Shown here: positions 1-5,384 of the stretch, piece after piece | Layout of the letters: every line of letters begins with the position of its first letter | Numbering within the stretch: position 1 is the stretch's first letter | DNA from: Candidatus Omnitrophota bacterium | GTDB taxonomy: Bacteria > Omnitrophota > Gorgyraeia > Zapsychrales > JANLHA01 | NCBI GenBank assembly: GCA_023247815.1 | Contig: JAHFFS010000096.1 | Location: forward strand, 1-6,192 | Reading direction: 5' to 3' | DNA: 6,192 bases | Notes under the pieces: generated by a model | The model's input: the letters and a program-made list of their open reading frames with translations, nothing else | What the model was told of the DNA's origin: nothing | The model's database searches: none | Position numbers and translations under genes: made by a program

Positions 1-994
1 CGACCTTGCCTGCCACGGTATAAGTGTCCTCTTTGGCGAGCAGAATTGGAATTTTGCTTTTTTTAAGCAATTCAATGATTTTCGTCGTCGGAACAAGGCC
101 GCCGGTCAAGATGATTCCCGAGACGTGATTTCGTTTTCCTTGCATCAACATATGCGAACTCACCGCCACCATGATATTGTCCACCCGATCGCCAGAGGTG
201 AGGACCAACGTGCTTTCCTGCAGATAATTGATCATATTGTACGGCTCCATCGAGGCAATGATGGTGTGCTTCACTCGACGGTTGAGGCTGATCTGCCCGC
301 TCAACAATTCCAGATTCAAAAGATTCATGATCTGGCCGATGGTAGGGGCACTCAATAACGGATTGATCGGAATGGCCCCCAGAAGACGGATCCCTTTATT
401 CTTCAATCCTTGTTCAACCGCCCGCTTGACCTTTTCATATTTGTCCATATGGACTTTATTGAGAATGACCCCCAACACTTCCACTTTTTTCAAATCAAAC
501 AAGGCCTTGTTCAAAATGATCTCGTCGATGCTGCGGCCAATGCCCCCGCCGCTGACAATGATCACTTTCGAACCCAACATACTGGCCACATCAGCATTGG
601 AAAGATCAATCACCGAGCCGACACCGGCATGGCCGGTCCCCTCGATGATGATGGACTTCTTACCCTTGGTTAAATTTTTAAAAGAATCAATGATTTTCTG
701 CTGGAGCTTATCTGAGCTAGGCTGAAAAACATATTTTTCCGTGAATCCCGGACCGATCGTGACCGGACTCATGTCTTTCAGACGATGGCGGCAATGATAA
801 ACCTCACCGATCAAATAGGTGTCTTTATCAATGTCCTCATCGTTGACCTTGACGGTTTGCTGGCCGACCGGTTTTATGAAAGCGGGTTTGAGTCCCTTCT
901 CTTGAAAAAGTTTATACAACCCCAAAGAAACCGTGGTCTTCCCGGCGTTCTGGTAGATGGAGGAGATAAAAACGTTCTTTAATTTTTGAATCAT
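1..994 (-). CDS. BioD-like P-loop / DRTGG-domain protein (phosphotransacetylase N-terminal family), 3' end missing
   Basis: The frame is open for 331 codons from the ATG at 994 to the left edge with no stop, so the C-terminus lies outside. The protein begins with a P-loop region (SIYQNAGKTT, residues 12-21) that keeps GKTT but lacks the first glycine of a classical Walker A. A BioD/ParA-like fold follows: IIIEGTGH at 115-122 sits where Walker B is expected, and GVILNKV at 175-181 resembles the base-specificity NKxx motif. From about residue 215 the sequence matches a DRTGG domain, with SGDRVDNIMVAV at 267-278 and ILTGGL at 295-300, as in the regulatory N-terminal half of long phosphotransacetylases. 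It could be a stand-alone protein of about 350 residues or the start of a full Pta; the visible part cannot decide. A modest AAGG ribosome binding site precedes the ATG. The gene starts 56 bases after sucD in the same direction, suggesting a link to acyl-CoA metabolism. The exact function is unknown. Confidence 0.85.
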   Translation of the reverse strand, partial: MIQKLKNVFISSIYQNAGKTTVSLGLYKLFQEKGLKPAFIKPVGQQTVKVNDEDIDKDTYLIGEVYHCRHRLKDMSPVTIGPGFTEKYVFQPSSDKLQQKIIDSFKNLTKGKKSIIIEGTGHAGVGSVIDLSNADVASMLGSKVIIVSGGGIGRSIDEIILNKALFDLKKVEVLGVILNKVHMDKYEKVKRAVEQGLKNKGIRLLGAIPINPLLSAPTIGQIMNLLNLELLSGQISLNRRVKHTIIASMEPYNMINYLQESTLVLTSGDRVDNIMVAVSSHMLMQGKRNHVSGIILTGGLVPTTKIIELLKKSKIPILLAKEDTYTVAGKV

Positions 995-1026
995 GCGTCG
1001 GCCTTAAATGATTGAAGAACCAAGTT

Positions 1027-1055
1027 ATTATAGCCGATTTAGGAAGGAGATTAAA
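1027..1055 (-). promoter_or_regulatory. Weak candidate promoter between sucD and the DRTGG gene
   Basis: On the minus strand a perfect TATAAT hexamer (1027-1032) lies about 30 bases upstream of the DRTGG gene start. The hexamer 17 bases further upstream (TTTAAT, 1050-1055) matches the -35 consensus at only three of six positions and overlaps the sucD stop. It could give the downstream gene extra transcription independent of sucCD, but read-through from sucCD is equally likely. Confidence 0.25.
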
Positions 1056-1923
1056 TTTTTAATTTTGCCTTGAAGAGAGCGGGGATTTGATCAGGAAAAT
1101 CAACCACGTCGACCCCGGCCGCTCGTAAACACTTGATCTTGGCCTCAGCAGTGTTGTCACCCGAAGAAATGATGGCCCCGGCGTGCCCCATCCGTTTGCC
1201 CTTTGGCGCGGTCTTTCCGGCGATGAAACCAACAACCGGCTTTTTAACATTTTTTTTGATAAACTCGGCAGCGCGCTGCTCATCTTCTCCGCCGATCTCA
1301 CCGACCATCACAATGCCTTTTGTCTGCGGATCTTTCTCTAAAAGCTCGAGCACCTCAATAAACCGCGTCCCGATGATCGGGTCCCCGCCTAACCCCACAC
1401 AGCTCGACTGGCCAATGCCTTGCATGGTCAGATTATAAACCACTTCATAAGTTAATGTTCCGCTGCGCGACACCACCCCAATGGGGCCGAGAATATGGAT
1501 ATGGCCCGGCATAATGCCGACCTTTGATTTCCCCGGAGAGATAACGCCAGGACAATTCGGACCGATCAAACGTGTTTGACTCTTATCTAAAGCCTTCTTC
1601 ACCTCAATCATATCTAAAACCGGAACGCCTTCGGTAATACAAATGATCAAATTGATCCCGGCGGCAACGTCTTCCAATATCGCGTCTTTCGCGAATTTGG
1701 CTGGAACATAAATCACCGCGGTATTGGCCCCGGTCTTGGTTTTTGCCTCTTTAACTGAATTGAAAACCGGAACCCCATCGACCTGCTGACCGCCCTTGCC
1801 TGGGGTTACCCCGGCGACGACCTTTGTCCCATATTCCAACATTTTCTTGGTATGAAACGACCCGTCCCGGCCAGTCACACCTTGAACAAGCAATTTTGTT
1901 TTCTCGTCGATTAAAATGCTCAT
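1051..1923 (-). CDS. sucD: Succinate-CoA ligase, alpha subunit
   Basis: This is the CoA-binding, phosphohistidine-carrying subunit of succinyl-CoA synthetase. With SucC it interconverts succinyl-CoA plus NDP and phosphate with succinate, CoA and NTP in the cytoplasm, as a step of the TCA cycle. At 290 residues it is full length for the family. The N-terminal CoA-binding Rossmann domain shows QGVTGRDGSFH (14-24) and GVTPGKGG (38-45). GPNCPGVISPG (121-131) and SRSGTLTYE (152-160) are classic ligase signatures. GKRMGHAGAI (242-251) carries His247, the residue phosphorylated in catalysis. The ATG overlaps the sucC stop as ATGA (1920-1923), so the two are probably translationally coupled and made in equal amounts. 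A GGTGA inside the end of sucC can serve as ribosome binding site. The sequence aligns with E. coli SucD from the first residues (MSILID), which fixes the start. No key residue is missing. Confidence 0.97.
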   Translation of the reverse strand: MSILIDEKTKLLVQGVTGRDGSFHTKKMLEYGTKVVAGVTPGKGGQQVDGVPVFNSVKEAKTKTGANTAVIYVPAKFAKDAILEDVAAGINLIICITEGVPVLDMIEVKKALDKSQTRLIGPNCPGVISPGKSKVGIMPGHIHILGPIGVVSRSGTLTYEVVYNLTMQGIGQSSCVGLGGDPIIGTRFIEVLELLEKDPQTKGIVMVGEIGGEDEQRAAEFIKKNVKKPVVGFIAGKTAPKGKRMGHAGAIISSGDNTAEAKIKCLRAAGVDVVDFPDQIPALFKAKLKI

Positions 1924-3050
1924 TTTGCTAATTTCACCGCTTGTTGGACCCCCTCGCGCATCGTCGGAAAAGTGCTAACACCGGCCCTGGCTAAAATTTC
2001 TTTGGCCTCTTTTTCGTTAGTACCGGTCAGACGCACAACCAGAGGGATGTCGAATTTCAATTGTTTTCTCGCCTCAAGCAGGCCGTTGGCGATATCGTCG
2101 CAGCGGGTGATCCCGCCGAAAATATTGATCAAAATGGATTTGGTCTTTTTGTTTCGCAAAATGATTTTTAAAGCGTTCAAAACCTTTTCCGGATTAGAGC
2201 TTCCCCCGACGTCTAAAAAGTTCGCTGGCTCGCCGCCTAAAAGCTTGATCACGTCCAACGTGGCCATGGCCAACCCCGCCCCGTTGACAATGCAACCGAC
2301 CTTGCCGTCAAGTTTCACGAAACTGAGGCCATTTTCTTTGGCTTCCAGCTCGTCGGTATCTTCGTATTTCATATCACGCAGGTCTTGAATATCCGGATGG
2401 CGAAACAACGCGTTATCATCGAAATTGACTTTGGCATCAGCAGCGATCAATTTTCCTTGACCATCAATGACCAGCGGATTGATTTCGACCAGAGAACAAT
2501 CTTTCTCAAAAAATAATTTCACCATGGCCTGAAGGACCGGGTCCACTTCCTTGCCCATTTTTTCATCCTTAAAAATTTTCTTACGGAATCCCGACCAGCG
2601 TTTCATGTCAAGCTGGGCGTTCCGCTCAAGATAAAATTTATGGATCTGCTCCGGTTCCGTTTTCGCCGTCTCTTCAATGTCGACCCCGCCAGCGGAACTG
2701 GCAATGACCACCGCATCCCCTTTAACCGCGTCAACCGTGATCGCCAAATAAAATTCCTTTCGGATATCAAGCGCCTTGACAACAAAAATCCGTTCGACCG
2801 CGTACCCTTTGATCGTCAAATTTTTTATCGCGGTAAACTGCTTTACCAATTCGCGCTCATCCTTGACCACTTTGATCCCGCCGGCCTTACCGCGGCCGCC
2901 GGTCAAGACTTGCGCTTTCAAAACGACCGGAAACCCCAGCCGGCCGGCGATTTTTTTCGCCTCGTCGGAAGTGACCGCCACATCGCCGCTGGAAACCGGA
3001 ATGCCGGCCGCGCGAAATAAACCAATGGCTTGATATTCATGAATGTTCAT
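1920..3050 (-). CDS. sucC: Succinate-CoA ligase (ADP/GDP-forming), beta subunit
   Basis: This is the nucleotide-binding ATP-grasp subunit of succinyl-CoA synthetase, partner of the adjacent SucD. Its 376 residues are close to the usual 380-400, with a somewhat shortened stretch around residues 130-170 relative to E. coli. The N-terminus MNIHEYQAIGLFRAAGIPV is the family's standard opening and fixes the start. Visible motifs are the ATP-grasp glycine-rich loop LKAQVLTGGRGKAGG (44-58), the metal-binding EINPL (189-193, Asn191) with Asp205 in AADAKV, NGAGLAM (256-262), the GGEPANFLDVGGSSNPEK run (272-289), and NIFGGITRCD (309-318) facing the phosphohistidine of SucD. Nucleotide preference cannot be read reliably from the sequence. 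The bases before the ATG (GTTATCATCT) contain no recognisable Shine-Dalgarno sequence, which is odd for a highly expressed enzyme. The gene ends in a four-base overlap with sucD and is probably the first cistron of a sucC-sucD-(DRTGG) unit. Confidence 0.97.
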   Translation of the reverse strand: MNIHEYQAIGLFRAAGIPVSSGDVAVTSDEAKKIAGRLGFPVVLKAQVLTGGRGKAGGIKVVKDERELVKQFTAIKNLTIKGYAVERIFVVKALDIRKEFYLAITVDAVKGDAVVIASSAGGVDIEETAKTEPEQIHKFYLERNAQLDMKRWSGFRKKIFKDEKMGKEVDPVLQAMVKLFFEKDCSLVEINPLVIDGQGKLIAADAKVNFDDNALFRHPDIQDLRDMKYEDTDELEAKENGLSFVKLDGKVGCIVNGAGLAMATLDVIKLLGGEPANFLDVGGSSNPEKVLNALKIILRNKKTKSILINIFGGITRCDDIANGLLEARKQLKFDIPLVVRLTGTNEKEAKEILARAGVSTFPTMREGVQQAVKLAK

Positions 3051-3112
3051 AGATGATAACTGGCGGGATTATTTGTCACCGCAACAGATTGTCCTTAAAT
3101 GACCCTTGAAGA

Positions 3113-3140
3113 ATTCTGACATTTTCCTGAGCAATATCAA
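3113..3140 (-). promoter_or_regulatory. Candidate promoter of sucCD
   Basis: On the minus strand TTGATA (3135-3140, five of six to the -35 consensus) is followed after 16 bases by CAGAAT (3113-3118, four of six to the -10 consensus). It lies between the palindromic element and sucC and would leave a 5' leader of roughly 55 bases. The match is moderate and was found by eye. No operator could be recognised. Confidence 0.3.
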
Positions 3141-3164
3141 GATGAAACCAAATATTTTTCTACA

Positions 3165-3250
3165 CGTCATTGCGGGGAGCCTTTTTTGCGACGAAGCAAT
3201 CTTAATCAAAAAAGATTGCTTCGCTCCACTTCGTTGAGCTCACAATGACA
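3165..3250. repeat. Imperfect palindromic interspersed-repeat-like element
   Basis: A perfect 12-bp inverted repeat (cgaagcaatctt at 3192-3203 with aagattgcttcg at 3212-3223, loop of 8 bases) is nested in outer arms that also match: gtcattg at 3166-3172 pairs with caatgac at 3243-3249. The sequence between the inner and outer arms pairs poorly, so the element looks like a decayed long hairpin. Similar 'cgtcattgcgag...gaagcaatct' palindromes occur as dispersed intergenic repeats in various bacteria, from general recollection and not searched here. It sits between the stop of the peptidoglycan-binding lipoprotein and the sucC promoter region. It has no ORF. Neither strand has a T-run directly after the inner stem, so a simple intrinsic terminator role is not supported, although the hairpin could protect the 3' end of the upstream mRNA. 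Confidence 0.7.
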
Positions 3251-3296
3251 GAGGACATTCATAAAAATTCATTTGGTAGTGCACGACTATTACAGC

Positions 3297-3860
3297 TTAA
3301 TGCGCCTGCACAGTGGCTGTTTGTTTGGTCGCTTCCAACGCGATGTAATCCGACAGCAAGCGCAGCGTGCGGTACCCCACCTTCCCGTCAACGCGCAGCC
3401 CCTTAACCCGCTGAAACTCCCGAATCGCTTCTTCGGTTCTACGACCTCGCGCCCCATCGAGTTTTCCGGAATAGCACCCGGCTGCCTTAAGCACCTGCTG
3501 AATCGCGATGATATTCAGCTCTCCCTTCACCACCAAACCATATTCCGAAAAAACATTCAATTGCGCCCAGGTCGCCTTGTCCACAAATCGCGAAGGATTC
3601 AGGTGATTATTCTTTTGAAACGCTTCAATGGCATTGCGGGTATTGACTCCTAAGACCCCATCAGCAGGCCCAACGCTATAACCAAATAATTTCAATAATT
3701 TTTGGACCTCTGCGGCCTTTTCATTGGGTTCATACAGATCAACCGTTCCCACCAATTTTTTTTCTTCCGCCCCTTCCTTATGCAAGGCGCGATAAAGGGC
3801 ATCACACCCGCCCAACGAAAGACTCAAAAGAAAAGCAAGCACCCCCATTTGCCATTTCAT
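3297..3860 (-). CDS. Lipoprotein with two peptidoglycan-binding (PG_binding_1) domains
   Basis: The product is a 187-residue envelope lipoprotein that likely tethers to or senses peptidoglycan. Residues 1-18 form a lipoprotein signal peptide ending in the lipobox LGGC, with Cys19 as the lipidated residue. Asp follows at +2, which in enterobacteria favours inner-membrane retention; whether that rule applies here is unknown. A short linker leads to two PG_binding_1-type three-helix repeats, about residues 45-104 (GYSVGPADGVLGVNTRNAIE, then FQ) and 113-172 (CYSGKLDGARGRRTEEAIRE, then FQ). Both have the typical DG-x-x-G-x-x-T-x-x-A-I-x-x-FQ pattern. No catalytic amidase, transpeptidase or lytic domain is present, so it is a binding protein or a partner of such enzymes. 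An AGGGG ribosome binding site lies 6 bases before the ATG at 3860. It begins 74 bases after msrB in the same direction, with no convincing own promoter, and may be the last gene of that envelope operon. Confidence 0.85.
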   Translation of the reverse strand: MKWQMGVLAFLLSLSLGGCDALYRALHKEGAEEKKLVGTVDLYEPNEKAAEVQKLLKLFGYSVGPADGVLGVNTRNAIEAFQKNNHLNPSRFVDKATWAQLNVFSEYGLVVKGELNIIAIQQVLKAAGCYSGKLDGARGRRTEEAIREFQRVKGLRVDGKVGYRTLRLLSDYIALEATKQTATVQAH

Positions 3861-3934
3861 CCATTTCCCCTATCAAAACAATTCCTCGTCAAGAAAGCAA
3901 GCATTTCAGATTCCCGAATTGACAAAGTTCCGTC

Positions 3935-4453
3935 TCAATTTTTTTTCAATTCAAGTGCCGCGGAATTCATGCAAAAACGTTTTTGGGTAGGCAGTGGACC
4001 GTCGTCGAACAGATGTCCCAAATGGGCCTCACAGCGAGCACAGACCACTTCAATCCGATGCATGGAATGACTGTTGTCTGGTATCAATTTGACGTTTTCC
4101 TTGGCCACTGGCTGCCAGAAACTCGGCCAGCCAGTCCCGGATTCAAACTTTGTTTGAGAATCAAACAAATGATTCCCGCAGCGGACACAAACATAGATCC
4201 CTTTTTCCTTAGAATTCCAATAAGCGCCGGTGAATGGGGATTCCGTGCCTTTCTGCGACGTAATGCAAATCTGCTCCGGGGTCAATTTCTTTTCCCACGC
4301 CTTTTCATCTTTGAGGATCAAATCGACCTCTTCGTAAGCCTTGGTGAACGCGTTATAAACTTTGATCTTCCCCGGCATAGGTTTCTCCTCGGCTAAAACA
4401 AGACACGTCATAAAAATTAAAATGACAAAGAAAACAAATGATCTTCTCATCAT
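3935..4453 (-). CDS. msrB: Peptide-methionine (R)-S-oxide reductase, exported
   Basis: MsrB reduces the R epimer of methionine sulfoxide in oxidised proteins back to methionine. The SelR/MsrB domain covers about residues 50-170. It shows two zinc-binding pairs, CVRC (Cys89, Cys92) and CARC (Cys138, Cys141), the GTGWPSFW substrate-site loop (106-113), and the catalytic cysteine in RFCMNSAAL (Cys161). In many homologues the loop reads GCGWPSF and supplies the resolving cysteine. Here it is Thr, so this enzyme belongs to the variants that lack that residue and must be recycled differently. Residues 1-21 (MMRRSFVFFVILIFMTCLVL, then A) look like a Sec signal peptide cleaved after VLA. It is not a convincing lipobox, so the enzyme should act outside the cytoplasm on envelope proteins. 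The start lies 3 bases after the stop of the upstream exported protein and has no clear ribosome binding site, implying coupled translation; the ATG at 4450 is an equally possible start. No MsrA is present in the window. Confidence 0.95.
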   Translation of the reverse strand: MMRRSFVFFVILIFMTCLVLAEEKPMPGKIKVYNAFTKAYEEVDLILKDEKAWEKKLTPEQICITSQKGTESPFTGAYWNSKEKGIYVCVRCGNHLFDSQTKFESGTGWPSFWQPVAKENVKLIPDNSHSMHRIEVVCARCEAHLGHLFDDGPLPTQKRFCMNSAALELKKN

Positions 4454-4456
4454 ATT

Positions 4457-5011
4457 TCATTTTAAAAACTCAATACTTCCGACGATTTTCTTAATGAGCT
4501 CCTCGTAATCATCCCAACGTTCTTTGGGAGCAACCGCGAACAAAATGCTGTACAACTGCACGTCGTGAATCAAATAATAATCTAAAAGACGGAGGTCCGG
4601 ATGATCTTTTGAATAGCCACTGACCATAAGCGCGGCATTGTTGTTCAATTTAACATCTTGCGTCTGAAAATCTTTTTCATACTGTCCCATTTCCTGCAGG
4701 ACCGGTTTGGTCAGTTGTTTTAAAAAAATGACTGGAGAGTCGGATCGGGCAATCGTCAACGTCACGCTTGGGGTTTCTTCGATGATGATGAAAAGAGTGT
4801 TCTCCTTGGTTTCCAATTTCCAATCAGGATTGCAGAGGAATTTGACCGCCATTCTATCGTCGGTACACTCGTGAAGAGGGATTTCTTTGACCGCACTCTG
4901 ATGAACTGGCTGGGAAGGGCTTGATGAATCAGCGGCAAAAACCTTAATACCGTCGGAAGGATTAAAAAGCACTAAAACAGCACCTAAATATAAAATTTTT
5001 TTTATTCGCAT
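4457..5011 (-). CDS. Exported protein of unknown function, PsbP/DUF1795-like fold suspected
   Basis: The frame runs 192 codons from an ATG at 5035. I prefer the internal ATG at 5011 (184 residues) because a promoter -10 box at 5044-5049 would place the transcript start almost on the first ATG, and because MRIKKILYLGAVLVLF makes a cleaner signal peptide. Neither start has a clear Shine-Dalgarno sequence. The signal peptide probably ends near VFAA, followed by a Ser/Pro/Gln-rich linker and a domain of about 130 residues. That domain has a 'F-x-x-NPDWKLE' strand, a central run of beta segments, the stretch NNNAALMVSGYSKDHP, a YYLIHDVQLYSILFAVAP strand, and a terminal helix-strand (YEELIKKIVGSIEFLK). 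This order and ending resemble PsbP/DUF1795 (Mog1-like) proteins, which is an inference from pattern only. It is translated just ahead of msrB (3-base gap), so a role in the envelope alongside MsrB is likely. The two cysteines (in HECTDD and FLCNPDW) could form a disulfide. Confidence 0.75.
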   Translation of the reverse strand: MRIKKILYLGAVLVLFNPSDGIKVFAADSSSPSQPVHQSAVKEIPLHECTDDRMAVKFLCNPDWKLETKENTLFIIIEETPSVTLTIARSDSPVIFLKQLTKPVLQEMGQYEKDFQTQDVKLNNNAALMVSGYSKDHPDLRLLDYYLIHDVQLYSILFAVAPKERWDDYEELIKKIVGSIEFLK

Positions 5012-5043
5012 ACAAATTCGCAGTTGATGATACATTTTTTTAT

Positions 5044-5071
5044 ATTATAAACAATTTTTTCAGCGACGCAA
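5044..5071 (-). promoter_or_regulatory. Sigma70-type promoter for the exported protein-msrB operon
   Basis: On the minus strand TTGCGT (5066-5071) and a perfect TATAAT (5044-5049) are separated by 16 bases with an A/T-rich spacer. It lies between the tRNA-Gln 3' end and the exported-protein gene. Transcription would begin near 5036-5038, leaving a leader of about 25 bases if translation starts at 5011. Confidence 0.5.
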
Positions 5072-5095
5072 CAGGGATATCCTCCGCAAAAATAA

Positions 5096-5167
5096 CTGCC
5101 CCGCTTGGAATCGAACCAAGATACTGAGATCCAGATTCTCATGTCCTACCAGTTAGACGACAGGGCA
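5096..5167 (-). tRNA. tRNA-Gln (anticodon CUG)
   Basis: The minus strand folds into a complete 72-base cloverleaf. The acceptor stem is TGCCCTG with CGGGGCA (one T-G pair), the D stem GTCT/GGAC has an 8-base loop, and the anticodon stem TGAGA/TCTCA has loop ATCTGGA. A 4-base variable loop follows, then the T stem CTTGG/CCAAG with loop TTCGATT. T33 precedes anticodon CTG, which reads the glutamine codon CAG. The first pair is U1-A72 and the discriminator is G73, both typical of bacterial tRNA-Gln and different from the G1-C72 of tRNA-Glu. The 3' CCA is not encoded (GTT follows the acceptor stem), so it must be added by the CCA enzyme. It lies 53 bases after the small lipoprotein gene. I find no strong promoter in that gap, so it may be processed from a gltX read-through transcript. 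Confidence 0.95.
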
Positions 5168-5220
5168 ATAAAGGATGTACCAGAATATCTCAACGCGGAA
5201 ATTGGGCTGGAAAATCTACA

Positions 5221-5358
5221 TCACCACAATATGTCTCTCATCCATTGATCGGCTTCGACGACCTTATCAGCAGCCTGATCAATGACCGCGCAACCAACGG
5301 CGCCGAACCCGACGCACAGCAAAAGCAGAAGGATGATTGTTTTATTTATGCCGCTCAT
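5221..5358 (-). CDS. Small lipoprotein, 45 residues (entericidin-like in size and layout)
   Basis: A short frame opens at the ATG at 5358, preceded by a strong GGGGGAGG ribosome binding site 9 bases upstream, and closes with TGA at 5221-5223. The product starts MSGINKTIILLLLLCVGFGA, a basic then strongly hydrophobic signal peptide, and ends it in AVGC with Cys23 as the lipidation site. The mature peptide would be only 23 residues, acidic and helical, ending in ADQWMRDILW, with Ala at +2. Entericidin-type and other tiny Gram-negative lipoproteins share this layout, but I cannot name a family. It starts 26 bases after the gltX stop in the same direction and is probably cotranscribed with gltX. 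The strong ribosome binding site, a textbook lipobox and the placement support a real gene despite the size. Confidence 0.72.
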   Translation of the reverse strand: MSGINKTIILLLLLCVGFGAVGCAVIDQAADKVVEADQWMRDILW

Positions 5359-5384
5359 CTTGATAAACCTCCCCCTTACTAAAA

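Noticed and set aside
125..982. Several open frames on the plus strand (125-358, 228-725, 410-673, 785-982)
   Set aside because: They lie antisense to the DRTGG-protein gene, whose minus-strand frame is open from 994 to the edge and matches a known family. Their translations show no recognisable domain.
1133..2388. Plus-strand open frames opposite sucD and sucC (1133-1438, 1972-2388)
   Set aside because: They are mirror frames of strongly conserved genes, with low-complexity translations and no ribosome binding site that I can see.
3192..3223. The 12-bp hairpin as a Rho-independent terminator of the lipoprotein gene
   Set aside because: No T-run follows the stem on either strand; the A/T tract is in the loop, and the outer matching arms fit a repeat element better.
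3273..4396. Plus-strand open frames opposite the PG-binding lipoprotein and msrB (3273-3653, 3702-4070, 3983-4396)
   Set aside because: The minus-strand genes have clear domains and signal peptides; the opposite frames have none and span gene boundaries.
5060..5095. Possible intrinsic terminator after tRNA-Gln (GCGGAGG...CGTCGC followed by A/T-rich sequence on the minus strand)
   Set aside because: Only about three or four base pairs form at the stem base and the rest mismatches. The run after it overlaps the spacer of a better promoter candidate.
5168..5220. Own promoter for tRNA-Gln (TTGAGA with TATTGC 17 bases later, or TATTCT)
   Set aside because: The first pair would put the -10 box over the tRNA 5' end; the second has no acceptable -35 hexamer. 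Read-through from gltX is simpler.
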